Positions 1 to 12,700 are shown, numbered from the stretch's first letter. The stretch is DNA of 64,000 nt from Odontesthes bonariensis (GCF_027942865.1 NC_134526.1:19759784-19823783), one strand, 5' to 3'. A program made the numbers and translations. Notes: generated from the letters alone by a model not told the origin.

Positions 1-600
1 TGAGTGACAGGTGTTCAGCCAATGATACGGGTTTACTTACGCTATGCAGCCAATCATAGCATTGATAGTGCTTGCATATGTGCCCTGCCCATACACGCCG
101 TGCAGGTTAGCTAGCTAACAACAGTGCGGCGGAGTTAGGAGTTAAGAGACGCAACCCCTTATCATGGCGAAACGAACGGGCAGCGCCAGCAACACATCCA
201 CTCACCAAGCCAAAGTAAAAAAGAAATGCGGTTCTTTTAGGATGGAATGGCTGTCTGAGTATGTGCAAATAGAAAAACAAGCGGTGAAACTGGGTGAGAT
301 TTTTTCTTTTTCGAGTGAGAAAGGTCTACTCTGCAAAACATGCAGGCTGCAAGCATGACTCTCACATAATACACATCTCATGAACAACAAGATTTTTGTC
401 TTTTTCATTTTAAGTGGGCCAAATCACTTATATTAAAAGTAAACTAATGGAAATTGCTGCTGTGATTTGATTATTTTAATAAGCCATGTAACTTGCTATG
501 ATCCAAGGTTTTGAACAGGTGTGAAACTGGTGTGTGGCCACAGCGTGCACATCTGATGTTGCTCACAGTGGTCCTCAGTGTGCTCAGGGAGCTTCTGTGT
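1..600 (+). repeat. Probable transposon-derived stretch inside a pold1 intron
   Basis: This part of the pold1 intron has no pold1 exon. A 64-codon plus-strand reading frame at 164-358 begins with a Lys-rich stretch and contains SFRMEWLSEYVQIEK and LLCKTC. That arrangement recalls the start of domesticated or decayed hAT/BED-type transposase genes of fish, but it has no diagnostic domain. The segment ends directly against a second mobile element at 603. The family is inferred from general look only; no terminal repeats were identified. Confidence 0.25.
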
Positions 601-602
601 AT

Positions 603-1132
603 TAGCCTGACTACGTCATACTCACGATTCTAGTCAGAATGTGAGTCTGATACCGCTCAATAGAGATTTGGGTATGGGGCGTGTTTCAACCGAACCAGGA
701 GAAAAAAATGCCTCTTCGCTCAATTGGATAGACCTACAACCAATCAGAGCAACGTAGTATGTGACGTAGATTAAGCAACACACACTTGTTGTAGGAAGCA
801 CGGCAAAAACATCTTTTCTATCGATAAAAGCCTTTATCGCGTTCCTCTGTTCGTCTTTCAAAATGAATGCAATGTGGAGATCCTGTAGAACAGACTCGAT
901 GGCAGAATCTACACACCCCAACTCTCCAGCGGCAGCCGTGTTCAGCTCTTTAGTGACGTAGTCGATAATGTCCCTGTTGATCATCTGTCCATCATCGTAT
1001 AAAGCCTGGCAATCTGGTTGGTCCGACCAATTCTTGGTCGGGCATAATGATTTCCCAACAGAGCAGAGCCAGACCGAACTTCCCGACCAAATCTTTTATG
1101 GGCGGGGCTAAGTTCGGCTGGCACCCAGGCTA
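603..1132 (-). mobile_element. Short TIR element carrying a RecQ-like helicase N-terminal fragment
   Basis: The 530-bp unit is bounded by TAGCCTG at 603-609 and its inverse CAGGCTA at 1126-1132. It is flanked by similar bases (TGTGTAT and TGTGTGTA) that may be an imperfect target duplication. On the minus strand it encodes a reading frame (634-984) that resembles the start of a RecQ/DEAD-like helicase: KDEQRNAIKAF followed by RKDVFAVLPT. The homology stops exactly where the Walker A Gly-Lys-Ser would be expected. It is therefore a non-autonomous element with a truncated helicase exon, sitting in a pold1 intron. The superfamily is not established. Confidence 0.5.
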
Positions 1133-1219
1133 TGTGTGTATGCCCAGACACATGAAATATTAGAGGGAACATTGCTGATGACAATCGTAGCACTGTAGCA
1201 GTCGGTGAATAAGACCCAC

Positions 1220-3352
1220 CTTGGCTGTGGACTGAGAATCCATGTCCCCCTGGCTCCTCTCTTCACGTAATAGATACTTGCCTTTGGGAAGTTCAATCCA
1301 ACAGCATCCCACCACATCACTGTCCACCATAAATCTGAAAGATAAAGCATTAGCTCATCTACCAATACTCTGCTCTGTAAGAAAGGAATTTATAGCTATT
1401 GAAGCAGCATCTTTAATCACACGCACACAAAAAGAAGAATAGAAAAATCAACTACTTAATACATCAGAAACATACACAATACATGTAGGACGTACCCTTT
1501 TTTTTGGAAGAAATGTTTAGGATTTATTGCTTCAGTTGAACCAATATATTCAAAAGAAATTAGCCTATTAAGCACCTCCGTCTGTCTGTCAAGTAATGTT
1601 CATTTTCAAACTATTTTTCACATGACACGAAGACACACACACACCTGATTTCAAAATCTATGTTGGCCTCGTAGGATTGGTAACTTTGTATGGGGAAAGG
1701 TCCAAATTTAAAGCCCTGTTCCAGCAGTCTCTTTGCAGGTGCAATGAGACGGGGCATCGCCATGGTAATCCGCAAGAAATCCAGAATGCGTTGCCCATGG
1801 TAACCATACATGCCTTTGGGAAATAGAAAGGAGAAGCTCAGCATTTTGTGTCATCCCTGCAAAACATCACACTAGTGAAGTAGTAGAATGTCAATAATCA
1901 TACATGTTTCTAGGTACAACCAACCTCAACAGTTGGACCAAAAATCATATCCATGATTATCCACTTAACAATAAACTCTAATTAGCATTTGCACATTACT
2001 TGCACTTACTCTCTTTGCGGGTGATGTCCACAGCCAAAACCGTGACCGAGATGTTGTCCTTATTGGAGCGCATGTCCTTCAGAACAGCAGAGTTCAACTC
2101 TCTTTGAAATTCACCCAGGTAATCAGACTTGAACCCTTTCAAACAGAAAGAGGGAAACATTGTAAATTGTATAAGCAGTAAGTCAATCATTTTCCACCTG
2201 AAAGCAGAAATCACACATGTGACTCTCTAGACGACAGAAGTGCGTTCCATCGTTCACTAATAACCAACTAATGGCTATTAGCATTGAGAAAATATGGTAT
2301 ATCAAATAAAGTCCAGTGTTAAAAATCTCATCAAGTACTCACCATTTGGTGCAGGAACATAGAAGTAAGGCGCAAAGCCATGGATATGGCAACACACACT
2401 GTTACCATTGTCTGTCACGCCAAACATCCTAATGATTGGTACCTTTGCTTGTGACTGGCCAGGCATGCCAGCCACTGATGGACCTGCATGACACAAAAAG
2501 AGAAGCCAACATATATACTTGTTCCTCTCAGGCCATCTACTCTCATTTGACTTTGTGGTTAGAGTGAGTATTTACCCAAATAATAGTCCAGATCAATCTG
2601 CTGGAACACCAGAGTATCAGATGATGGGTTCAGTGAGGGAGCAGCAGGCCGCCGCCAACGAGGGTTAAGGTCTGTTGAGAAAAGGTCACCTGACAGGAAG
2701 AGGAAATAAAACGGAGTTAAAACCAAAGAGCATTATTTATCAATTCACTGGGTTTAGCTCATTTGGGAACAGTATGAGAATTGCCAGAAATTAATCCAGA
2801 AGAGTATGTTTCTGAGTAAGTTAACTGGTTCAACAGATGTCAGTTAATATTTCAGAAAAAAAGCAAAGCTAAATGTATGTTTCATTTAGTCAGGACACAA
2901 CTACCATAGCTACCATGCGCCATATACTTCTCTTACTGTTAATAATATGCAAAATATGAAAATATGACATTATTATAGATCATTTAAAGACTTTTCATCA
3001 GTGAGATGCTATGTGACACTAAAGCTTTGATAAATCAAGCACTAAGCATCAAGCACGCTTATGGGAATTGTATAAAACTTTCACCAATAACATTTCTGAA
3101 ACAGGTCAGCATGTCATTTACACAACAAAGTCACCTCTGACTGTACCTTTCTATGCAACACTTACCCACTGGAATGACATCATGTCCCACCTGACCTTCA
3201 AATTCCTCTACATCCATCTCTGCCTCATCAAACTGTGACAACTCCTCCTCAAATTGTGATGGACTGTCCTCCCATTCACCAGCTGCTTTACCCCGCTTGG
3301 CCTGAGATGGGCCACCCTTGAAAGGACCACCATTGCGTCGTTTAAAATCCAT
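1220..3352 (-). CDS. pold1: DNA polymerase delta catalytic subunit, N-terminal exons (partial)
   Basis: POLD1 is the catalytic subunit of replicative polymerase delta, which makes the lagging strand and proofreads through its 3'-5' exonuclease. Six coding exons are visible on the minus strand: 3166-3352, 2576-2689, 2343-2483, 2010-2135, 1645-1813 and 1220-1334. All have GT-AG borders and phases that join cleanly, giving the first 284 residues. The start is MDFKRRNGG, whose basic N-terminus is followed by [12 protein letters not shown], as in vertebrate POLD1. Further family blocks are [43 protein letters not shown] and [10 protein letters not shown]. This region precedes the exonuclease and polymerase domains, which lie off the left edge. 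The ATG lies 2 bases after an acceptor, so an upstream non-coding exon is required. It is transcribed divergently from gys1. No defects are seen. Confidence 0.95.
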
Positions 3353-3354
3353 AC

Positions 3355-4106
3355 CTACAAGAAATTTAGAAAATATATATACATAGTGAATATATCTACA
3401 CAATTATAAAAAAGAAAGATGTTAAAAACTCACTTAAGCACATACTGATGACAGCATAAAATTTTAAGGAAATGAGAAAATTATCATGATCAGATTTAGG
3501 AAAGTTAATACAACAAAACTTTTTCACAGTCGACAATCAAAGCTAACCTTAGGGGTGGGGGTAAAGCTATGTATGCATAGGAAACATTACAGTTAAATAA
3601 TAATCAAAACTTTCAATGCTGTTTTAGTCCATATTTCCGGCACAGAGGGAATGCCTCAGAAATATGTAGGACAGGGGGATTACACCAATATTCAAATCAC
3701 AAAAAGAGGATCAACACTCAATAAAAATAATCTTTTATGATCGACAAAAGCGACGCGAATTTCGGGACAACACTGCGCACTACATAGCCTGTAGCAATGT
3801 ACCAACTGACTGCTGCAGTGGCCCTGTAAGCTGCAAAGAACACATTTAGCATCACAACCAAGTAATGTGGTTAGCTACATTTGTCGTGCCAAGTGCACTC
3901 TCGTAATGTATCCGCGTGTTAGACCTGTGCATTCTGCATTTACATGTAGAAATATAGCATATTAAGCTCAGTAATCCATCGGTGCACGTGCTTTTTTTTT
4001 TTTGTTGAATTCAGTGGGAGCTCCTTTCCTTTACAAAGAGCTGAAACAGAAAGCTAGCAAGCACAGGTGTAAACACGAAACAGTCTCGCGCTACGGCTAA
4101 TCTTAC
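3355..4106 (-). other. pold1 intron 1, no other feature seen
   Basis: This AT-rich stretch lies between the coding ATG exon and the proposed non-coding first exon. It has no coherent coding frame or recognisable repeat, apart from a short T-run near 3992-4002. Confidence 0.5.
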
Positions 4107-4330
4107 CCAAATGTAGGACTGATCTCTACCAGCACACCTGTGAACTCCTGGTCCGCTTAATAAGAAGTTAAATACACCTATAAAAAGTTGCTCCGTAACA
4201 ACAGACGCCCCGGCTGACAACAACTCCCGCCACTCTTCTTCAATTTGTGAACTTTCACCGACGAAAGCGCGGAAAGTTTCCGCTTCGTTACTAGTCCCTA
4301 TAGCAGAGGAGTGGACAATGACGTCACACA
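4107..4330 (-). promoter_or_regulatory. pold1: Candidate pold1 5' non-coding exon and promoter
   Basis: The coding ATG of pold1 follows an acceptor at 3355-3356, so the transcript must start further upstream. A GTAAGA donor on the minus strand (4101-4106) ends a more GC-rich stretch reaching to about 4300, which would serve as the first exon. The transcription start itself cannot be read from sequence. Confidence 0.4.
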
Positions 4331-4469
4331 AAAGACGGAAGTTTGAGGAAAGTCAATGACAATAAAGAGGAAGTTTAACACGACAAGGCAATACCTACTT
4401 TTAAAACAAGACCGTGTGTTCGCGTCAAAATGACGTCGGACTATACGAAGCAACAAGGGAGGGAAAAGT

Positions 4470-5930
4470 GGCTTGAGCCACCCCCTAACCACCCCTTGAA
4501 AATATGTACAAACATATTTGGAAATACAGTATATAAGGCACAAAAAGACTTTGCACAGTCCAAACAAGCCAATATTTGGTTTGATCATCTTTATTCTTCC
4601 TAAGAGCCTGAACCCTCTTAGACAATCTGTCTTGTGATATCTTAAAGTAGATCTAAAAGAATAATTCTCCAGACTAATTAAAGGGCATTCCAAAGCTCTT
4701 TTTTATGTTGGCTGCCTTTTTTTCCATTCTCTGTCAAAATGATTCCACACTACTCAAATAATGTTGAGGCGCGGGCTCTAGGTAGTATTAATGTGTGAAT
4801 AATGGCAATGGCTAGTTAGATTATATTGCAAATTTAATTAGATCAAAACTCAAAGGGCTTTACATTAAAAGAAACAGTTCATGATAATATACAAAGACAT
4901 GGACTTGTGAAAACATAACAGCAAAGCCAACAAAAGGGAAAAAGAGCACCTGTGAAATACAGAATCTCATTCAACTAAACATGTACCCAGTGTGCATCAA
5001 ACATACCACACATACCACACACCACTACAAACCTGTACACGGGCAGTGCACACTGAAAAAAGCAGAGACAGTAATTGATCAAAGGTTTGTGTGAACAGGA
5101 AAGTCTCAAGTTTGGTTTACGTGCAGATACAGTGGTGACAGACCCCAAATCATTAGGCAGCTTGCTCCAGAGATAAACAATATCCGAGAGCACCTTTGGC
5201 AAACTTGGATCTAATTCTGGGTTCAGCTAGTAGACTTTCACCTTATAAGGTGTCAGAAATGACCTGAGACGTCTGAATGGGTCATACATAATGACCTTTT
5301 TGCTGCTTATTTTCAGTCCAGTTCTTGTCTAATCGGGCATACCACAGCATTTTATTCCCATTTGCCCTTCCTTAAAAATAGCCTCTTGTGCTACCATGAA
5401 TACCATTTCTGATTAGGTCTGAGTGACCAGGAAATAGATCAGCTGAAGGGCCAGATGCATCTCCCGGGTCTTTGCAAGTTTTCTTCATATTTCTTAAGGT
5501 CATCACTTCAGTTACTGTTCATCTGCTGAAGATAGTGGAAGGTTGTTAGGCCTTCCACTTCTCCTCTTGTCCTCCACTTTTCCAGTTTCCTAAATTTTAT
5601 AAGGGCACACTGGGCAACATGCTGAGAAATGGCAAGTTTTCAGCCAGTATCTCTTTGAGAACCATCTTGTTGGAACAAAAATTCATGCCTATCAAATTAG
5701 CTTCTTTGTTATTTTCAAACTATGAAACTGTCTTTGCGACAGGCTGCCAGTAACAAAGTGTATGTAACCATGCTGACTGGTTAATCTCTTGAGTTATGTG
5801 TGCCTTATTTTTGCTTAAATGATCTGGTCAGGGTTAAGTGGCTTGACAAACAAACAAACAACAACAACAAAAAATGTAATTTCTCTGATAATGGTCAGGT
5901 ACAAGGATTGGACTGAAAATAAGAGAACAA
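4470..5930 (-). mobile_element. Decayed Tc1-like DNA transposon
   Basis: Read on the minus strand, 5400-5690 resembles the helix-turn-helix part of a Tc1 transposase (KLAISQHVAQCALIKF, with several stops). The segment at 4560-4775 resembles the C-terminal part: a degenerate copy of the SPDLNIIEAVWDH signature followed by WKKRQPT. The stretch 4800-5330 between them does not match the expected middle and looks like replaced or inserted sequence. Its 5'-side end (5885-5930) is shared with a second copy near 14862-14910. The coding frame has multiple stops and frame shifts, so the copy is inactive. Confidence 0.65.
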
Positions 5931-6237
5931 ATTGAAAGACCTCCAGAAACAGGTCCACTGCTGTGTGTTCCTGCTTGTTCCTCAGAAGTACATGATGGTG
6001 GCATTCTTACAGTGTTCCCAAGCTCCTTTAGGAGAGGGAATGAGTTCTCTGGATGGGAAAGGTGAAGGTGTTATTTACTCTAATGCCAGGGTGGGTAGGA
6101 AAACTGAAGCAGGTTCGTTGAGCTCACCAGGAGGAGGAAGGCCGGGGACCAGTGACCACTGGTACCACACAGGATGTTTCCCACAATTGTGGTACCCTCA
6201 CCAGCTTCGAGTTCATGTTAAAGATATACTTAACTAT

Positions 6238-6693
6238 CTAACACAGCTGGTCTGCGTAGGACTTGATTCTGGAGCTGACAGCATTTGGACCTGAAACCTC
6301 TAAACATCTTGTTTTTCTGAGCTCGTTCCTCACCGGAAGAGTTGAGCGGCTGAGTGGTGGGGGATGTGGATGAGGCTTTTGGCAGGAGAAGCTGTTGGGG
6401 CTGGCTGAGAGTTGATTGTTTTGAAGGGGGGTGCTGAGATGGAGGTGGGGGTTGGGCAGTTGGCTGGGAAAGCAGATGAGGGTGGTTGCAGCAGGAATGA
6501 GTGGGTTGGTGGAGAGAGTGGAAAACTGATAAAACCAGTTGAAGAACCAGTTCAGTTCATTCACCCACTTATGGTCTCCCACGGCCTGATAGTTAGTAGT
6601 TTGTGGCCCAAGAAGGCTTTTAGGCTTTTCCCAACTCCACTGACATAAGACTGTGGTTACTTTTGCCTTCCCAGATCCTTGTTCTATACTCAA
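6238..6693 (-). mobile_element. LINE ORF2 fragment (L2/CR1/Rex-like)
   Basis: A minus-strand frame of 151 codons contains a string typical of fish non-LTR retrotransposons between endonuclease and reverse transcriptase: TTNYQAVGDHKWVNELNWFF, a Pro/Thr/Ser-rich linker, then SGPNAVSSRIKSYADQLC. The last block corresponds to the usual xGPDGVSxRxLKxCADQL start of the reverse transcriptase. It is a short truncated fragment with no ends visible. The clade is assigned from memory of the motif only. Confidence 0.65.
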
Positions 6694-7260
6694 AAGTACA
6701 TGTCATTCTTTTAATATGTGCTTTACTATGTACATCAATTTTTGTCCTCTGCACTGGTATTTTACTTTTCCGTTGTTTGCTGTTGTGATGAAACTATTTC
6801 CTGCAGACACTCAGTAAAGTATGTATCTATCTGATAACCTCCGCAGATAAAGAAAACCTATCTCAAATTAAAAAAAACTTGCACAATGTGTTTGTTTTAC
6901 TTATCTCCCAAAGTTTACGGGGGTCTCTTTACTCTTTCTTGGCACACACATGCTCCCTGAAGTCAGAGATCACAAACTATAGCACGGGGCAAGGCCGTGT
7001 GACTCTTTAGGTGAGCCTGTTATAAACAGATGATGACCAGTGGAATATATCTATATTGGTTACTACAGGATAGATAACCGAGACATGTCGCTGGTCACGT
7101 TTATCTTAAATACCAAGCCCCTCTGACTCTTTTAGACCGTATAAATAGCTTTCTTGCTCTATTGCCCCAAGCAGGAAAAAAAAAAAACACAGTCCCTGTG
7201 CTCAAGCTTTCCTTATTTGTATGAACGAAACCACTGCTACTCCCTTTAATTTCTGTTAAA
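6694..7260. other. Intergenic spacer between pold1 and gys1
   Basis: No coding exon or clear repeat is visible. A TATAAATAG string lies at 7140-7148 on plus, about 350 bp before the first gys1 exon ends. Whether it is used is unknown. Confidence 0.4.
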
Positions 7261-7594
7261 CCAATCGCGTCTCTGTGCTGAAGAAAACACCCAGTTCCCA
7301 TCACGCCGTGTGCAGAGGCTGAGACCAAATAGATAGCGGGGCCAATAGGAGCAAAGCTCATGAATAATGTCACAGCAGGGACTCCTCATTCACCAACCCA
7401 GCCTTCCTCCTGCGTCGCAGCCAATAGGCGTCCTCTGCCTCCGAATTACGCACCAAGCCAACGTGAATCGCTGACGTTTAACCAAAGCCGCCGCCCCCTT
7501 CTCCTCACTCTTTACTGTTTTCCTACTTTTTGGACGGACTACGACAACTGCCAATGCTTAGTTCATGTTCTTGAAGCTGGGACACAACTGAAGG
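7261..7594 (+). promoter_or_regulatory. gys1: gys1 promoter region and non-coding first exon
   Basis: The stretch is clearly more GC-rich than its surroundings and contains three CCAAT boxes (7261, 7342 and 7421). It is followed by a GC-rich pyrimidine stretch near 7490 and a strong donor, AAGG|GTGAGT, with the exon ending at 7594. The coding exon of gys1 at 9517 begins one base before its ATG, just after an acceptor, so a non-coding first exon is required and this is the best candidate. The exact transcription start is unknown. Confidence 0.55.
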
Positions 7595-9516
7595 GTGAGT
7601 AGACGTTTGTGCTGTATCTTAGATAATGACAACAGCTGCGTACTTCCTCAGGGAGACCGCGGACGGACGCGGCCTTTCAGCAGCTGTGCAGTAGGTGCTT
7701 GATGTCACGTTCGCTTCTCAACTCATGAGGAGCCCAGAGATGCACGCAACGCCGTGCATGTTCCACCGAGACGTCTGCAGACGGTTTCAATGTGCTTTTA
7801 GTGCACGTAGTCTTTAGACGAGTCTGATTTGGGACACGGTGGCCCACAGCTGTCAGCTCTCAGAATTGTAGGCCCACAGAAGAGTTACAACATTGTTTAT
7901 GAGAGACACGGCGTGAGCAAGGTCAAGAAGATGGATTAGTCTGGGTAGGGTTACTCTTAGTAACCAGTTTTCAAGGAAATTCAGGCGGATGCCTATAGAA
8001 TGCCTGAAGGAATGTCTGTGGAGTGCCAAAGTTCGGCCTCAACAGTGTGCTGTTTACTCTCAAAATATGTACAAGGATGGCAAGTTATTTATATATTTAA
8101 TAGTATTTTATTTAATAGCCTTTAGAAACTTTAGAGATGTATTTCAATGCAAAATAAGTTGTTTTATCATAACTTTGATCAGTTCTTCTAGTCATGATTG
8201 TGCTCTGGTCTATATGGGCCTAAACTCATAGTCCTTTATGTGTGTCACTAATGTCCAGAGGCTCAACACTTTGGAATCTAAGGTCACCTCGTTGTTTGTG
8301 TATACACAAACTTTAAGGCGAGCAAAAGGAGTAAATAACATCAGTATGGTCAATGAGATTGTTTTACAAGTGGAAGACACCTCCCCTGCCACATTTTTGT
8401 AGTTTTCCATGCGTCGCCACCTAATTCGATTACAACATTTCATGCATCATAAACCTGTGCCAAAATGACAACCACTGGATCAAGTTCATACCTGATCTGT
8501 GTCTCTTTTTTATTTTTTTTTATTTTTATTTTTTTTTTTACAACTGTACATCCTTTCTCACACCACTCCCCCATGTGTTCACAGGGTTTCATCATTTCCA
8601 CAAGCATGAAATCTAAGTTGTAATTTCACTCATAAGTGTGTCAGGAAGACCGCTCCTCTGTCTCTGTGATGCTGACATGGTCACAGGGCAATAACTGCAG
8701 CTAGAGGGAAAAGTGAGAAAAAAGTTAGTCCTCACAGAGACAATTTGTTGATTTTATTTTTTTATTTATTTATTTTTTCTTCTATCCAAAAACTTATATA
8801 GTAGGTAATACAACAGCATAGGTTTTTCCTTCAAAAACAGTGAGTGGGTGTATCCAAACTTGTGACTGGTACTATATGTGTTTCTGGGAGGGAGGGAGGG
8901 AGGTTGTAGACGTTTGTTAGCAATCTTACATAGTGCACAGAGTGGATTTTGTTCATTCACTGATACCCTCCTGCTGGATCCATACTACTCAAGCTCTCAG
9001 TGTTTGTTTACCAGGGGGGTCCCTGTGTGTCCGCAGCAAAAGGTTAAGTTTACAAAGTTGCCAAAGACAATTAGAACGCTTGAAACATATCATTCGAGAA
9101 GGAGTGTCAAAGAATTTTATAGAATTGAGAAAGGGTAGTTTTACATCACAGCCACCTAACGTAATACATGCAGCAGTTGGTTAAGAGGAAGCTACTTTCT
9201 TCTTCATAATTTGCAAGTTACATTGGAGGTTATTCTGGTATTCTTCATAAGATTAACTTACAGTGACAGAATAAGCACTTTATCTGTCACATCATGGCAA
9301 GCAAGTAGCTTAAAATCAGTCTGACTTGAATTTTTATGGCATGGAAAAAAAGAAAGATAAATATGTCTTGATGTAGAAGTCTTGTTGCTATGTACGAGTT
9401 GCTCACTCTTCGAAAGGCCACTTGGCAAATATGCTCAGCACATGACAGTCATGTTTTGTTTATACATAGTTGTAAGGTGCTCCCTTCTCAGCAGAGTGTG
9501 TTCTATTTTTATTCAG
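7595..9516 (+). other. gys1 intron 1
   Basis: This is the intron between the non-coding first exon and the ATG exon. It contains only low-complexity T-rich runs (about 8505-8540 and 8750-8780) and no recognisable gene or transposon. Confidence 0.5.
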
Positions 9517-9517
9517 C

Positions 9518-9694
9518 ATGCCGCTGACTCGCAGTCTGTCCGTCACATCCCTCTCAGGACTGGAGGAATGGGATGAGGAGTTTGATTTGGAAGATGCCGT
9601 TTATTTTGAAATTGCTTGGGAAGTCGCTAACAAAGGCAAGTGGATAGTGTGTGCAGATTTGCCAGAAATTTTTATAAAATAAGTGAAAAAAATC

Positions 9695-9739
<45 letters not shown>

Positions 9740-12700
9740 GTGTGTGTATATATGATTAAACTTTTTATTTTACACGGCTTACTCCTGAAGAAAAATCTAG
9801 TGTTGGTTGAATGACATGATAACTTTGTGTGTGTGTGTGTGTGTACTGCATGTGTGAAGTTGGAGGCATCTACACCGTCATCCAGACCAAAGCCCGTCTG
9901 ACCGCAGAGGAATGGGGGGAGAACTATTTCCTGGTTGGTCCCTACGTGGAGAGCAACGTGCGCACTCAAGTTGAGCTGATTGAACCCACCAACCCAGTGC
10001 TGAAGCGGACCATTGACAAAATGAACGCCAGTGGTTGTAAGGTACTACCACGAATGTTAAACATGCATATGTTGCACTCAAGAGCTGTTAACTATTGCTG
10101 CTCATCGTTGCAGTGAGTATAGATTGAGATCTTTGAGTACATGTTTTGGAAGTGCTCAGTGAAACTTAATCAGTTTATTGTTGGCTCCTCTTTTATCTGA
10201 GCTTCTCCCTCTCTACTCAGCCTTCCATGATCACAACTCAAAATCCAGTGACATTTCCCCACAGGGGTTAGAGGCTCTAACTGTGTCTCCCTGTCTCAAG
10301 CCCTCTCACACAGACGCACTCCAGAAATAGATGACTGAGCATGATACTTCTACGGTTTTGTGCTGTGTCACTCAAGGATTGCAGTGGTATTATATATCAA
10401 GGCTAGGAGTGGTAGTGGTACTATTTTAGGGGAATAGTGCGTCCATTTTAACAAAGCATATATCTCATTTACTGAGAATCTTGCATCACAGGCTGTAACT
10501 GTACAAGAACTAGTTGGGTTGTATTTCAAATGTTCTTAGTTACTGAGGTTGCTATATTTGTCTGTTAAGCTAGTCAGTTTGGCCATGGTTATAGTTGAGA
10601 CCACAGCCAACTGACCTTTATTGTGGTTTTGTGTCAACAACCAACTCTATCAGGTTAACTTGTGATTATGTGTTTGAACTTTGTCATTATGAAGGGGATG
10701 AATGCTATCAAATTCATACATTGCGATTAGAGTCCGAAGGACAAACCAAATCGTGTTGATATAACTGTAAGGTTTTTTTCTTTTTTTAAAGTAGTAGTTG
10801 CTGTTACACCTGCAGCCTCCCTAATTTATCCCAGTGCTTAGAAATTAAGTAATGATTTTAAAGGATAAAAAAAAGTAGAAGTTGTTGGTGAATGCATGTT
10901 TTTTTTTTTTTTGTTTTTGTTTTTTTTTGGCTTCTCACAACCTTGTCTCCGTTTTGTCACAGGTCTACTTTGGCCGATGGCTTATTGAGGGCAGTCCCTA
11001 TGTTGTTCTGATTGATGTGGGATTCACTGCCTGGTCTCTGGACAGCTGGAAGCGTGAGCTGTGGGAGCTTTGTGACATCGGTGTGCCGTGGTTCGACCGC
11101 GAGGCCAACGATGCCGTACTGTTTGGCTTTCTGACAGCCTGGCTCCTGGGAGAGGTCAGCAGCATTGTTTGTGTGTGCAACCCAACAGTTTTACCATTCT
11201 TGGTCAACATTCTGTTAATCTGTGTGCTTAAGTGCATATATGACTCCTTATACACCACGCCAACACTTAAATTTAAAAAAAAAAAAAAATGTATCGTGTT
11301 AGTTCAACCAAAAAAAGACATTTAAATGCATGTATAGAGAGATGTTTGATTGAAATCCTACAAGCTGGAACTTAACGTAAATGAATATGAACACAGCCAA
11401 ATTCCCAGTAAAACTGCTCACATTCACACATTTTTCTGTTTCTTTTGTTGTTTTGACAGATAAGGCTGAAATTGGAATTAAAAACCAGTCTTTTAAGAAT
11501 ACATCATCTGACAAAATTACTCTACATATATGTGAAAGACACGTACAATGATCTCTTACAGAGACAGTTCAAAGCAACGGAATAGCTTGAATGTTTTCTC
11601 ATACCGTCCACAGTGTTGTTGCATCTTCAGTTACTTTGCTCGATTCTGATCCCAAGCATTTATACAGGGACATGGACAGGGGTCCGATTAAATGGCCAAG
11701 TTGAGCTCTAACCATAGCTGAGTTAAACTAAAAACTATGCTTAGTGGTGATGGAAGGTTTAACTGCTAACTCAACTTGTCACACAGAATCTCTTCTCATT
11801 TTATATCTTCACTTCTCCAAAGCAGGCGATAAAGCTGAAGGACCAACTGATAATCATGACTCAAGAGAGACCAGGGGCCTCATGTACAAAGACTTGCGTG
11901 GATTTCCTACTGAAACTTGGCGTACGCTCAAACCAAAATGCCCTCCAACGTTAGATGTACGAATCTGTGCGCACGCATGTATCCAAGCACATTTCGTTTG
12001 TACATTAGCCTGGCAGACGCGTCCACATCTCGATGAGATGGTGGTCTGGGAACTAGGTGTGCATTTTCTCGTATTTGAGGCGTGGTTTACGAATGCCTAG
12101 AGCCGTTTATTGGGCGCTACGAATGTCTATCAAATGACGTCAGGTTCTTCCCATGCTGCTTTGCGCGCGATTCATAGCCAATTGTATCACTTGTACCAGA
12201 AGACGACAGAAATTCGACGAGGAAGAAAAAAATGGAAAATAAAAGTAAACTTGCGCTCTAAGCTACTTAAATTGACAACAAAGTAGGCCTATATGCTATG
12301 TTCTACATGAATTTTTATGTTGTAGAGTTGTGAATTTATTTTAATAATGGAGAAATTGAGCAGCCTTGCTTTGTTGCCTACAGTAGTAGATCAAAATAAG
12401 GGCGGTGGTTTCCAGGCTGACTTTGCAGTGAGAATGAAATCGAGTGCAAAGCAGCATGGGAATTCCCAGGCTATTTGTACATCCCAATCAACGTGGAATT
12501 GAGCGCACATGTCGGAGCACCCGACTCCTCCCTGTCCACGCCCCTACTTAAATACGCAAATCACATATAAATGAGCTCTGACCCTGCGATTTCCCTCTTT
12601 GTACGATCAGAAAATAAAGAAAAAAGAATGAATAAGTTGGGAAAAAATAACTTCACGGAAAGGGAGATGGAGGTGCTACTTTCTGAATTGAAGGCCTGCT

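Noticed and set aside
4298-4693. 131-codon minus-strand open frame
   Set aside because: It is an accidental frame through the C-terminal part of a decayed Tc1-like element and not a gene.
9601-9969. 122-codon minus-strand open frame with His/Tyr-Ile repeats
   Set aside because: It is antisense to gys1 exons and translates the TA and TG microsatellites.
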